Positions 25,760-34,380 of a DNA stretch of 64,000 bases are shown here, one piece after another. Below the pieces are notes generated by a model. It made no database searches and was not told the origin of the DNA. It saw only the letters and a program-made list of their open reading frames with translations. Source of the stretch: Micrococcales bacterium. Lineage in GTDB: Bacteria > Actinomycetota > Actinomycetes > Actinomycetales > Cellulomonadaceae. The stretch spans positions 25,468 to 89,467 of the forward strand of contig WRET01000004.1 in assembly GCA_009779195.1 (NCBI GenBank). The letters run 5' to 3'. The position numbers were made by a program, and so were the translations under genes. Positions within the stretch are counted from its first letter, which is position 1. Every line of letters starts with the position of its first letter.

Positions 25760-27421
25760 TCATCCGGCGCCGTCGCGGTAGGGCATACCGCGCGGGTGGG
25801 TGGGTTCCAGGGACAGCTCGGGGGCGGGAGGACGGGCGCGGACCTCAGGTGCCGCCGAACGGCGTCCTCCCCGCCGGGCCGGTTCGCCGGCGAACGGTGT
25901 TCCAGCCAGGGCGAGCATATCTCCGACCGCCGAGGACGAGTCGGCGATGATCCGCACGTCACCAGGGCCGTCAGGGCCGAGCAGGGCTTCGATCGCAGCG
26001 ATCCCCGGGCCGGACAGGCTCGTGGCTTCACGCAGGTCCACGTCCACCGGGACCAGGCCGTTACGGGCCACCCGGCGCACCTCGGCCTCCAGCTGGGCAG
26101 CGCGGTGCCGGGCCGCCAGCGGTCCGACGGCTTTGACGGTGACACGGTCGGAGGTGACGATGGTCAACCGGGTGCCCGCGCCGGGCTCTTCGGGAGGAGG
26201 GGCCTCGCCGGACAGCAGGCTCAGCGGGCGCCGTGCGGGGGACTCCACCGTGGCCAAGGTGCCGTCGTCGCGGGCTTCGATCTCCACGCGCAGGCCCAGG
26301 GCGGCGCTCATGGACAACCCACGGCCGCGGTCGCCGGGGTGGCGGGTCGGTTCGCGCCACCGGCCGTCGTCAGCGACGGTGGCCAGCACCGACGCGTCCT
26401 CGGTGAGCTCGGCGTGCACCCGCACCGGGCCGGGCCGACGCCCGGCGTAGGCGTGCTCGACAGCGTTGGCCACCAGCTCGGAGACCCCCAGCAGCACCCG
26501 TCGGCGGTCGTCAGAAGCCAGCCCGATGTCCTCGGCCCAGTCGTCGACCGCCGCCCGCACCCCTGCCAGACGTTCGACGTCGGCGTGGAACTCCAGGTCC
26601 AGGGCGGCTGGGGTCGCCCGGTAGTGCACACCCAGCAGGATCGAGTCGTCCGCGGGGCTGCCCAGCTCGGTCGGCAGCTCTTCGCACAACCGCACCACCG
26701 GAGAGCCTGACTGGTCGGCGCCCAGTGCACCAGCAGCCGCACGCACCCGTTCGAGGGCCTGGGCCGGGCGTTCGTCGATGCTGCGCAGCATCCCGTCGGT
26801 GAACATCAGCACCAGGTCGTCGGTGCTCAGCCGTGTCGAGGCCGAACGGTCTCGGGTACGTGTGCCCAGCGGACCGTCCCCGGTGGCCGGCAGCAGCCGC
26901 GCCCCGGTGCGCCCGATCACCACCGGCGCGGGATGGCCGCGGGTCGCGTACGCCAGCACCCCGGTCGTGAGGTTCAGCGACGCCACGCACAAGGTGGAGG
27001 CGAACGCCGCAGGGTGGCGCGTGGCGAGGGTCTCCACCGCCCGGATCGACTCCAGCAGGGAACCGCCGTCGTACAGCCGTGCAGCCAGCACCGCCCGGAT
27101 CTGGCCCATCGTGGCCACAGACTCCAGCCCGCCGCCGACGACCTCGCCCACGGCGAGCACCAACCGTCCGTCGGGCAGGTGCGCGGCGTCGAACCAGTCA
27201 CCGCCGACGTTGTTCGGGTCGGTCGCCGGGAGGTAGGCCGCCGCGAGGTCGGCGCGGGGCAGCAGCGGGACTGTTGTGGGCAGCAAGGCCTGCTGGAGAC
27301 GCAGGACGTCTTCAGGCAGACGGTGACGGGCGCGGCGGGGGCGCGCCGCAGGCTCGATCTCTGACGTGGCGCACCTCCTCGGGCCGTCGGTCGGGTTGTC
27401 CGGCTTGACCGTATCGATCAT
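25760..27421 (-). CDS. SpoIIE phosphatase - HATPase (anti-sigma-like) - STAS fusion
   Basis: This 553-residue protein combines three parts of a partner-switch circuit. Residues 35-280 are a PP2C-type SpoIIE phosphatase with NNVGGDWFDA and the metal aspartates in DLVLMFTDGM and ADDSILLGV. Residues 285-405 are a GHKL kinase-like domain (SELVANAVEHAY, then GDRGRGLSM), like RsbW/SpoIIAB. Residues 415-520 are a STAS-like domain (LVPVDVDLREATSLSGPGIAAI). Such fusions may integrate dephosphorylation of an antagonist with kinase activity to control a sigma factor; the presence of all three in one chain suggests self-contained switching. It faces the two GGDEF genes tail to tail. There is no visible sensor domain. 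Confidence 0.85.
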   Translation of the reverse strand: MIDTVKPDNPTDGPRRCATSEIEPAARPRRARHRLPEDVLRLQQALLPTTVPLLPRADLAAAYLPATDPNNVGGDWFDAAHLPDGRLVLAVGEVVGGGLESVATMGQIRAVLAARLYDGGSLLESIRAVETLATRHPAAFASTLCVASLNLTTGVLAYATRGHPAPVVIGRTGARLLPATGDGPLGTRTRDRSASTRLSTDDLVLMFTDGMLRSIDERPAQALERVRAAAGALGADQSGSPVVRLCEELPTELGSPADDSILLGVHYRATPAALDLEFHADVERLAGVRAAVDDWAEDIGLASDDRRRVLLGVSELVANAVEHAYAGRRPGPVRVHAELTEDASVLATVADDGRWREPTRHPGDRGRGLSMSAALGLRVEIEARDDGTLATVESPARRPLSLLSGEAPPPEEPGAGTRLTIVTSDRVTVKAVGPLAARHRAAQLEAEVRRVARNGLVPVDVDLREATSLSGPGIAAIEALLGPDGPGDVRIIADSSSAVGDMLALAGTPFAGEPARRGGRRSAAPEVRARPPAPELSLEPTHPRGMPYRDGAG

Positions 27422-27505
27422 CGGCGTCCAGCGCGACGTGGAATGCCCCTGTGACGGCTCCAGGTTCTGCCTGCGTAGCCCGGGTGCGTGGTTGCTGGGA
27501 GCGGT

Positions 27506-28879
27506 TCAGCGGGTCAGGTCTGCGGCCATCTCGGCGAAGGCGGAGACGAACACGTCGGCGTCGGCGAAAGTGTGCTGGACCGACAGCGTCCACTCCTCCT
27601 CACGGCCCGGTGTCATGAACACCCCACGGTTCATGTTGTACAACCAGGCCAGGTCAGCGAGCTCGCCGTCCTGGTGCTTCTTGTACGTGGCGTAGTCGAC
27701 GATCTTCTCCGGGGCGAAGGTGACACACCCTTTGGAGGCGACCCCGATGGCATAGCCGGGCAGGTCATGCTCGTCGATGACGGCCTGGCACGCGGCGACC
27801 AGGTGGTCGTTGAGGGCGTCGAGGTGGGCGTAGGCGGCCGGTGTCAACACCTGTTCGAGGGACGCCCGGGTGGCTGCCATGGCCAACGGGTTGCCGTTGT
27901 AGGTGCCCACCTGGTAGACGCCGCCATTCTCAACCACCGAGAAGACCTCCTCCGTGCCGCCGATCGCCCCCGTCGGCAGACCCCCGCCCAACGACTTGGC
28001 CAAGGTCACCATGTCCGGTGTGACGCCGAACCGTTCGGTGGCGCCCCCGGCGGCGATGCACAGCCCAGTTTTCACCTCGTCGAAGATGAGCACGATGCCG
28101 CGCTCGGCAGTCATCTGGCGCACCGCCTCCAGGTAGCCCGGTTCGGGCAGGACCACCCCGAGGTTCATCATGGCCGCTTCCATGATGACCGCCGCAGGTG
28201 TGCGTCCCTGGGCGGTCAGTGCGTCGATCCGGCGTTCCATCGCCCCTGCGTCGTTGAACGGCACCGGGACGGTCATCTCCACCGAGGAGGCAGGCAGGCC
28301 CTTGCCATAGGGCAAGGAACGCAGGTTGTCGCGGTCGCCGATCGCGTCGTAGGGCACCCCGATGGACACCATGACGTAGTCGTGGTGCCCGTGGTACGAG
28401 CCGAAGATCTTGACGATCGTGTCGCGGCCGGTCAAGCCCCGGGCGATACGGATCGCGTCCATCGTGGCCTCTGACCCAGAGTTCACGTACCGCCAGCGCG
28501 GCAGGTCCCAGCGCCTGGCCAGCTCTTCGCCGACGACGACACCGTCTTCGGTGGGTGCGGCGAAGTGCGTGCCTTGGGTGATGCGCTCGGTGACCGCGGC
28601 GGTGATCGCCGGGTGCGCGTGGCCCTGGACCATCGACCCGAAACCGTTGTGGAAGTCGACCATCTCGTTGCCGTCCACGTCCCACACCCGCGACCCCACA
28701 CCACGGTCGAGGTAGATCGGCCACGGGTCGCGCAGCTGGTACGACGAGGCCACCCCGCCTGACAGGGTGTGACGTGCACGCTCGTACATCGCCGCCGACC
28801 CGCCTGTGCGGGCGTCGAGCTGGGCAGACTCGCGGGCGGTGAGCTCGGCGATCCGGTCACGGTCGAGGGTGCGAGGCAT
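27506..28879 (-). CDS. HemL-like class III aminotransferase
   Basis: This 457-residue PLP enzyme has the class III fold: YVNSGSEATMDAIRIAR binds the phosphate, IFDEVKTGL carries the pyridine-contacting Asp, and the Schiff-base Lys is in TLAKSLGGGLPTGA. The overall pattern (SGGVASSYQ at the start, GNPLAMAA later) is close to glutamate-1-semialdehyde aminomutase, but an N-terminal extension and the tail suggest another member of the family. A role in heme is not implied by neighbours. It is transcribed alone; the substrate is unknown. Confidence 0.85.
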   Translation of the reverse strand: MPRTLDRDRIAELTARESAQLDARTGGSAAMYERARHTLSGGVASSYQLRDPWPIYLDRGVGSRVWDVDGNEMVDFHNGFGSMVQGHAHPAITAAVTERITQGTHFAAPTEDGVVVGEELARRWDLPRWRYVNSGSEATMDAIRIARGLTGRDTIVKIFGSYHGHHDYVMVSIGVPYDAIGDRDNLRSLPYGKGLPASSVEMTVPVPFNDAGAMERRIDALTAQGRTPAAVIMEAAMMNLGVVLPEPGYLEAVRQMTAERGIVLIFDEVKTGLCIAAGGATERFGVTPDMVTLAKSLGGGLPTGAIGGTEEVFSVVENGGVYQVGTYNGNPLAMAATRASLEQVLTPAAYAHLDALNDHLVAACQAVIDEHDLPGYAIGVASKGCVTFAPEKIVDYATYKKHQDGELADLAWLYNMNRGVFMTPGREEEWTLSVQHTFADADVFVSAFAEMAADLTR

Positions 28880-29032
28880 GTTCGTGCTCCTTCAGGTGTC
28901 TGGGCCCCTCATGGTATCGCCGAAATCCGAAGCCATTCCGCCCTGTCGGGTGCGGATCACGTGCCCAAGAGTTCTCGCAGCCACGTAATCCGTCGTGCAT
29001 GAGGTTGTTTTCCCCCAGCCCGAGCGCGGTGG

Positions 29033-29557
29033 CTACTCGATCCTGTCCTTCCAGTCCACCACCCGTAGCGGCACCACCAGCACCGGGCGGTGCTGGTGGT
29101 GGCTCAGGTGCGTGGCGACCGACCCGTTGAGCAGACGGCGCAGCCCGCTGCGCAGCCCCGGGGTGCTGGTGCCCACCATGATGACCGCTGCGTCCACAGC
29201 CCGTGCCAGGTGGGTCAGCGCACGGTCGGGCCGCCCTGCCAGGTACCGGAAGTGCCAGGAGACCTGCGTGCCGACGAGGTCGTGCAGAGACGACTCCATC
29301 TCGGCTTCGCGCTGTTTCCAGTTGTTGTCCACGTCCGGGTCGATATCTGCGTGGCGCACCGTCCCGTCGGGGAACTCCGCGATGGTGTACCGCAACGGGT
29401 CGACGTAGGCGAAGTACAGCTCGCAGGCTGCCGCACTGGCCCATGACACGGCTGTGAGCGTCACCAGGTCCGGCAGTCCCGGTATCAGCCCGACCACCGC
29501 CGGGTGCGTCCCGAACGGCGTCAGCCGAGACGGGTCTGGTTGCGGAGGTCTGGCCAT
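29033..29557 (-). CDS. Universal stress protein family
   Basis: This 174-residue protein has a C-terminal UspA signature, MVGTSTPGLRSGLRRLLNGSVATHLSHH then RPVLVVP, which forms the nucleotide-binding loop of ATP-type Usp proteins. The N-terminal strand (TLTAVSWASAAACELYFAYVDP) fits an alpha/beta Usp core. I chose the ATG at 29557; the ORF prefix has an unlikely composition. It is next to DUF2530 and fliA on the same strand. Confidence 0.8.
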   Translation of the reverse strand: MARPPQPDPSRLTPFGTHPAVVGLIPGLPDLVTLTAVSWASAAACELYFAYVDPLRYTIAEFPDGTVRHADIDPDVDNNWKQREAEMESSLHDLVGTQVSWHFRYLAGRPDRALTHLARAVDAAVIMVGTSTPGLRSGLRRLLNGSVATHLSHHQHRPVLVVPLRVVDWKDRIE

Positions 29558-29627
29558 GACGACGATCTTTGCGTACCTGTGGTGCCCGCGACTACCCCAA
29601 GGGCGCCGATACATGCGCCCTGGGGTG

Positions 29628-29843
29628 TCAGTGGTCGGTGCGCCCGCGGGCCCACCGCAGCGTCATCAGCCCGAACAGCACCCCGAAGACGCACGTCAAC
29701 GGTACGACGACACCGAGGTGGCCGGTCACCCACACAGCGGCAGTGACCACGAGCCCAACCGCCCACAGCGCTGTCCCGGCTGTGGCGATCGTGCTCAGCG
29801 GGACGTCCAGCGGTGAGGCCACCGAGCGTCGTGCGTCCACCAC
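29628..29843 (-). CDS. DUF2530 small membrane protein
   Basis: This 71-residue protein has a soluble N-terminus and two hydrophobic helices (TALWAVGLVVTAAVWV and VVVPLTCVFGVLFGLMTL) followed by a basic WARGR, as in actinobacterial DUF2530. The GTG start is at 29843. It lies 15 bases after the fliA stop on the same strand and could be co-transcribed. Function unknown. Confidence 0.75.
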   Translation of the reverse strand: MVDARRSVASPLDVPLSTIATAGTALWAVGLVVTAAVWVTGHLGVVVPLTCVFGVLFGLMTLRWARGRTDH

Positions 29844-29858
29844 ACCAGCCTACGGTGC

Positions 29859-30722
29859 TCAGGCGCTGGCGCGGTCCATCTCGACGTGGTGGGCCCGCTG
29901 CGCGGGGACGCGGTCGAGCATGGGCTGGCCGGAGGCGCGGGCGGCGACTGCGGCGAAGTAGTGCTGGCGGCGACGTTCGGCGACGCCCTCACGGTCGGGG
30001 GACGGGACCAGGTCAGGGTCCAGGGAGTGGTTCATACCGTCGCGCAGCAGGCCCAGGGCCTCGGTACGCATCTGGGAGATACGTGACTGGGTGACCCCGA
30101 GCTCTTCGGCGAGCTCGGCGACGGAACGTTCCTGCAAGAACAGGCCCTCGATGACGGTGCGCAGCCGGTCGGGCAGGCAGACCACCGCTGAGCGCAACCA
30201 GTGGATGCGCTCGCCGGCGAGCAACGACTCTTCTGGGGTGTCGTCGCCGTCACGGATCGTCTCGGCCACCGGGTGCTCGGTCGCGTCGATCGACAGCACG
30301 CGCCGTTCGGCGTCCATACGGGCGGCGTCCACCGCAGCGGTGTCGGTCCCCATGGAGTCGGCGAGCTCTTCGCGGGTGGGGGTGCGTCCGAGCGTGGCGC
30401 GCAGGGAGTCTGAGGCGTTGGCCAGCTCACGGGCCCGACGGCGCGCGCCGCGGGTGGCCCAGTCCATCGAGCGCAGCTCGTCGAGCAGCGCACCGGCGAT
30501 CCGCAGGGCCGCGTAGCGTGCGAAAGGAACGCCCGTGGTGGGGTCGTAGGCCTTCGCAGCGAGCACCAGGGCGAGGTTCCCGGCCGACGCGAGCTCGTCG
30601 CGCGAGACGGTCGGGGGCACGCGGTGCAGCATCTCGGTCACGTGGTAGCCGACGAGTGGCAGGTGGTTCGCGATGAGTTCGTCGACAGCGGGCATGTCAG
30701 CGATGGATGAGGCATTGGTCAC
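29859..30722 (-). CDS. fliA: RNA polymerase sigma factor for flagellar operon (FliA/WhiG type)
   Basis: This 287-residue sigma-70 family factor has region 2 (ANHLPLVGYHVTEML through GVPFARYAALRIAGALLDELRSMDW), region 3 (RTPTREELADSMG) and region 4 with the helix-turn-helix SVAELAEELGVTQSRISQMRTEAL. This order and the DELRSMDW segment are typical of sigma-28 (FliA/WhiG). In motile actinobacteria it transcribes late flagellar genes; flgN starts divergently next door. The start is the GTG at 30722, in a leader without a strong ribosome site; the ORF extension upstream is non-coding. The last 40 residues are a basic tail not seen in minimal FliA. Confidence 0.88.
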   Translation of the reverse strand: MTNASSIADMPAVDELIANHLPLVGYHVTEMLHRVPPTVSRDELASAGNLALVLAAKAYDPTTGVPFARYAALRIAGALLDELRSMDWATRGARRRARELANASDSLRATLGRTPTREELADSMGTDTAAVDAARMDAERRVLSIDATEHPVAETIRDGDDTPEESLLAGERIHWLRSAVVCLPDRLRTVIEGLFLQERSVAELAEELGVTQSRISQMRTEALGLLRDGMNHSLDPDLVPSPDREGVAERRRQHYFAAVAARASGQPMLDRVPAQRAHHVEMDRASA

Positions 30723-31070
30723 GGCTGGTTTTTCGTCGCTTTGGGGCTCCGACTTGAGCCCGCAGACAACGCCGATCTTCTGCGCGCCTAGAAGTAACTC
30801 CGCTCCGGTCGGGTCGCAACCCGGGCGAACCGGTCGTCTAGATCCGGACGATCCACGTTTTCTGGGACGGTTCGACGGCATCATGGGACCAATCGACGGT
30901 GAACTGTCCGCTTTCCTTTCACCCAAGAGCTCACCCACAAAGACCAACCGGTTCTAGGCGCTCGAAGTGGGTGTCGCCCGGTCGGCCCCACCCTCACAGG
31001 TGGTTCGTCACAACTGCCCAGGCCCGACCGATGGGGGGGCAAGGCCAACTGGACCCAAGGAGACAACACA
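30723..31070. promoter_or_regulatory. Divergent fliA / flgN control region
   Basis: These 348 bases separate fliA and flgN. A TTGAGC followed 13 bases later by GCCGATC (about 30757-30780) recalls the sigma-28 -10 GCCGATAA but the spacing is not ideal. AAGGAG precedes flgN by 7 bases. No ORF with support is visible, and the fliA-side extension in the ORF track is spurious. Confidence 0.35.
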
Positions 31071-31550
31071 ATGCTGAGCGACCTGTCAGAGGTTCTCTGG
31101 CGTGAACGGCACCTGCTGGAGCTGCTGGTGTTCAAGCTCGAAGAAGAGCAGCTCGTCATCACCTCTGGACGCACCCGTTGGTTGGCGCACGCTGCCAGAG
31201 AGGTCGAGAACGTCCTCGACGAGATCCGCGCAGCGGACCTGGGGCGGGCTATCGAAGCAGACGAGGTCGCCGTCACTCTCGGCTTGGAACCGGGTGCCAG
31301 CCTCAACCAGCTCGCCAGCGCCGCGCCGGCGCCCTGGGACGAGCTGCTGCGCGCCCACCGTGACGCTTTCTGCTCGTTGACCTCGGAGATCAACTCGCTG
31401 TCGTCGGGCAACCGCGACCTGCTGGCGATTTCCTACCGAGCCACCCAGGAAGCCCTGGCGGGTTTGCAGAAATCCGTGATGACCTACGACGGGTCGGGCC
31501 AGAGCGCCGCCCAGGTGGCAGTGGCGCAGCTGGTCGACCGAGCGATGTGA
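31071..31550 (+). CDS. flgN: Flagellar export chaperone FlgN-like
   Basis: This 159-residue, mostly helical protein lies directly upstream of flgK, where FlgN, the chaperone of FlgK and FlgL, is usually encoded. It starts with a long coiled-coil-like helix (LWRERHLLELLVFKLEEEQLV), typical of the family, and ends in a second helical region. It stands as first gene of flgN-flgK-flgL-fliW with a 7-base gap to flgK. Sequence conservation in this family is weak, so position is the main argument. Confidence 0.85.
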   Translation: MLSDLSEVLWRERHLLELLVFKLEEEQLVITSGRTRWLAHAAREVENVLDEIRAADLGRAIEADEVAVTLGLEPGASLNQLASAAPAPWDELLRAHRDAFCSLTSEINSLSSGNRDLLAISYRATQEALAGLQKSVMTYDGSGQSAAQVAVAQLVDRAM

Positions 31551-31557
31551 TGAGCAT

Positions 31558-32970
31558 ATGAGCACCTTCTCGGGGATCAGCACGGCGCTCAGCTCTCTCA
31601 TCGCCCAGCGCCAAGCCATCAACGTCGCCGCCCAGAACCTGGCCAACGTCAACACTGTCGGGTACACCCGCCAGCGCGCCACCATGGTGTCGGTCGCCGG
31701 CACCGACGCCCCGGCGTTCTTCTCCAAGACCGACGGTGTCGGCAACGGGGTGCGGATCGACTCCATCGCGCGTCTCGCGGACGCTTTCGTCGACGCCCGC
31801 CTTCGCAGTGCCGCCGGCAACTCTGGTTACCTCACGGCCCGTGCCGAGGCATACGTCATGCTGGAGAACTCCTTCGGCGAGGGCTCAGGGTCGCCGGACG
31901 CGTTGTCGGCCCAGCTCGGGCAGATGTGGAACGCCTGGCAAGAAGCAGCGAACAACCCTGCGGAGGCGTCGAACAAAGCCGTCTTGCTCAACCAGTCGCA
32001 GCAGGTCGTGGACAAGATGCACGCCCTGGCGCAGTCGATCTCCACCCAGTGGAAGAACACGTACGCGGCGACGTCGGCCATCGTCAACGAGGTGAACGCG
32101 ACCGCCGCGTCCATCGCTGACCTCAACACCAAGATCCTGGGCCTGAGCGCCAACGGCCAGAGCACCGGAGAGCTGCAGGACCTGCGCGACCAGCTCATCA
32201 CCAAGCTGTCCGACATGGTCGGCGCGACGACCTCGCAGCGCGCCGACGGGCAGATCGACGTCATGGTCGGTGGCAACGCCCTGGTCTCGGGCAACCGGAC
32301 GTCCGAGCTGTCGTTGTCCAAGGTGACCTACACGCAGGCTGCCGCCGGTGAGTCGGTCACCTTGCAGTGGTCCGACCACCCGGGTGTCCCGCTGGCCCTC
32401 AGCGGCGGGACGGTCGCCGGGCACCTGACCACCCTCGCGGCCGCCGACGACGGCGGGATCCTCACCTCCGCCGGCCGTGCGCTCGACGACGTGGCCAACC
32501 AGATGATGAACGCCGTCAACCAGCTGCACTCCAACCCTCCAGGGACGGCTGTGACGGTGGACGGGACCCCTGGCGGGATGTTCTTCACCGGGACCGGCGC
32601 CGCCGACATCCGTCTGGCCATCACCGACCCGAATCTGGTCGCTGTCGCCGACGAGTCCATCGGTGGGTACGACGGGAGCGTCGGGCTGGCGATATCACGC
32701 CTGGCCACAGCACCTGGCGGGGCGGACGACATGTGGGCCCAGCTCGTGGTGAACACCGGGTCGCGGACCTCTGCTGCGCTGTCGTCAGCAGCGGTCGCCG
32801 AGAGGGCTCTGTCGTCCATCGCTGCCGAACAGCTCGCTGGTGCGTCGGTGGACGCTGACGAAGAGACCGTCAACCTGCTGACCTTCCAGCGCGCGTACCA
32901 GGCAGCCGCCCGTGTCATGAGCACCATCGACGAGATCTTGGACACCCTCATCAACCGAATGGCGGTGTAA
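31558..32970 (+). CDS. flgK: Flagellar hook-associated protein FlgK
   Basis: This 470-residue protein is HAP1, which forms the first hook-filament junction ring. The N-terminal D0 signature is STALSSLIAQRQAINVAAQNLANVNTVGYTRQR, and the C-terminal helix reads EETVNLLTFQRAYQAAARVMSTIDEILDTLINRM. Length is typical for actinobacteria. It is 2 bases upstream of flgL. Confidence 0.97.
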   Translation: MSTFSGISTALSSLIAQRQAINVAAQNLANVNTVGYTRQRATMVSVAGTDAPAFFSKTDGVGNGVRIDSIARLADAFVDARLRSAAGNSGYLTARAEAYVMLENSFGEGSGSPDALSAQLGQMWNAWQEAANNPAEASNKAVLLNQSQQVVDKMHALAQSISTQWKNTYAATSAIVNEVNATAASIADLNTKILGLSANGQSTGELQDLRDQLITKLSDMVGATTSQRADGQIDVMVGGNALVSGNRTSELSLSKVTYTQAAAGESVTLQWSDHPGVPLALSGGTVAGHLTTLAAADDGGILTSAGRALDDVANQMMNAVNQLHSNPPGTAVTVDGTPGGMFFTGTGAADIRLAITDPNLVAVADESIGGYDGSVGLAISRLATAPGGADDMWAQLVVNTGSRTSAALSSAAVAERALSSIAAEQLAGASVDADEETVNLLTFQRAYQAAARVMSTIDEILDTLINRMAV

Positions 32971-32972
32971 GC

Positions 32973-33884
32973 ATGATCGGTCGGGTCACCTCTCAGACCA
33001 TCGCGCGCTCGACGCTCGCGAACCTGCAGTCCAACCTGTCGTCGGTCTCCAAGCTCCAGGCGCAGCTGTCCAGCGGCAAGAAGGTCACCAAGGCGTCCGA
33101 CGACCCGGTGCACTCGGCCCAGCTGATGTCTTTGCGGGGAGAGCAGACCCGTAACAGCCAGTACGAACGCAACGTCCAGGACTCGAACAGCTGGCTGAAC
33201 ACCATCGACTCGGCGCTGCAGACCGCGTCGTCGAGCCTGCGCCGCGTGCGCGACCTTGTCATCCAGGGCGGCAACACGTCGTTGCCGAAGATCGCCAAGG
33301 ACGCGCTGGCGACCGAGATCCGCGAGCTCAAGGACGGGTTGCTCAAGACAGCGAACACCACCTACCTGGGACGCTCGGTGTTCGCCGGGACGTCGATCAC
33401 CGACGCTTTCAGCGGTGCTGACGCTGTTGACGGCCTCGGCAACCCTGCCCCGTACATGTGGAGCGGCAACGACGACGGCCACGTGCTCCGGGCAGTGGCC
33501 GACACCGCCGAGGTGAGGGTCGACTCCAACGGCCGCAACGTGTTCGGCGAAGGTGCTGACTCGTTGTTCGCCCTGCTCGACGAGATCGCCACGACGTTGG
33601 AGTCCGGCGGCAACCCCGCTGACCTCCTGGACCGGATCGACGCGTTCTCCACCGACATCCGCGCTGAGCTGGCCTCGGTGGGTGCACGCCAGCGCACCGT
33701 GGAGAACGCGGCCACCCAGCTGTCGGACGCTGGGCTGAACCTCACCACACAGGTCTCTGGGATCGAGGACATCGACCTCGCCCAGGTGATCTTGCAGCTG
33801 CAGTCCCAGCATGTGGCCTACCAGGCTTCCCTGGGAGCGGCGAGCAAGGCCTTAACCCCGAGCCTCATGGAGTTCTTGCGGTGA
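32973..33884 (+). CDS. flgL: Flagellar hook-associated protein FlgL
   Basis: This 303-residue protein is HAP3. The N-terminus has IGRVTSQTIARSTLANLQSN and LSSGKKVTKASDDPV, both shared with flagellins; the C-terminal helix ends VILQLQSQHVAYQASLGAASK. It links FlgK to the filament. Its stop overlaps the start of fliW. Confidence 0.96.
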   Translation: MIGRVTSQTIARSTLANLQSNLSSVSKLQAQLSSGKKVTKASDDPVHSAQLMSLRGEQTRNSQYERNVQDSNSWLNTIDSALQTASSSLRRVRDLVIQGGNTSLPKIAKDALATEIRELKDGLLKTANTTYLGRSVFAGTSITDAFSGADAVDGLGNPAPYMWSGNDDGHVLRAVADTAEVRVDSNGRNVFGEGADSLFALLDEIATTLESGGNPADLLDRIDAFSTDIRAELASVGARQRTVENAATQLSDAGLNLTTQVSGIEDIDLAQVILQLQSQHVAYQASLGAASKALTPSLMEFLR

Positions 33885-34351
33885 AGACACAGGTCAAACA
33901 GGCGCCTACCGCCGAGGCACCGGCACCGGCGCCCAGCGACGACGCCCTGGAGGTCGCCACCAGGACCGGTTCTGCGGCAGTCCCGACCCGTTGGGACTTC
34001 GTCGAACCGCTGCCTGGGCTTCCCGGTCGCCGGTCCTACGACTTGCAGGCCCTCGACGATCTTGGTGTGCTGTTCGCGATCCGCAGCGACCCGCTGGACG
34101 GACCGCAGATCCGCTTGTTCCTGGTGAGCCCACACGTGTTCTTCCCTTCGTACACCCCGCAGATCCCAGCCGACGCGCTGGGCCAGACGCCTGCCGACGA
34201 GGTGCTGTTCGTCGTGGTGCGTCCGGCAGACACCGAAGGGGAAGCGCCGACGGCCAACCTGCTCGCGCCGCTCGTGGTCGACCCGGCCACCGGGCGCGCT
34301 GCACAGGTCGTGCTCGAAGGGGAGCACCCCCTGCAGGCTCCGGTGGGCTGA
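33881..34351 (+). CDS. fliW: Flagellar assembly factor FliW
   Basis: This 156-residue protein has the FliW core: a WDFVEPLPGLPGRRSYDLQAL strand-loop, IRLFLVSPHVFFPSYTP, and DEVLFVVVRP with TANLLAPLVVDPATGRAAQVVL. FliW binds flagellin and antagonises the translational repressor CsrA. Its usual partner csrA is not the next gene here. The first 30 residues (Ala/Pro-rich) are an extra disordered arm. GTG start, overlapping flgL. Confidence 0.9.
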   Translation: MKTQVKQAPTAEAPAPAPSDDALEVATRTGSAAVPTRWDFVEPLPGLPGRRSYDLQALDDLGVLFAIRSDPLDGPQIRLFLVSPHVFFPSYTPQIPADALGQTPADEVLFVVVRPADTEGEAPTANLLAPLVVDPATGRAAQVVLEGEHPLQAPVG

Positions 34352-34380
34352 CCGTGCGCTACTTCCACGGTGGAGGAGCT

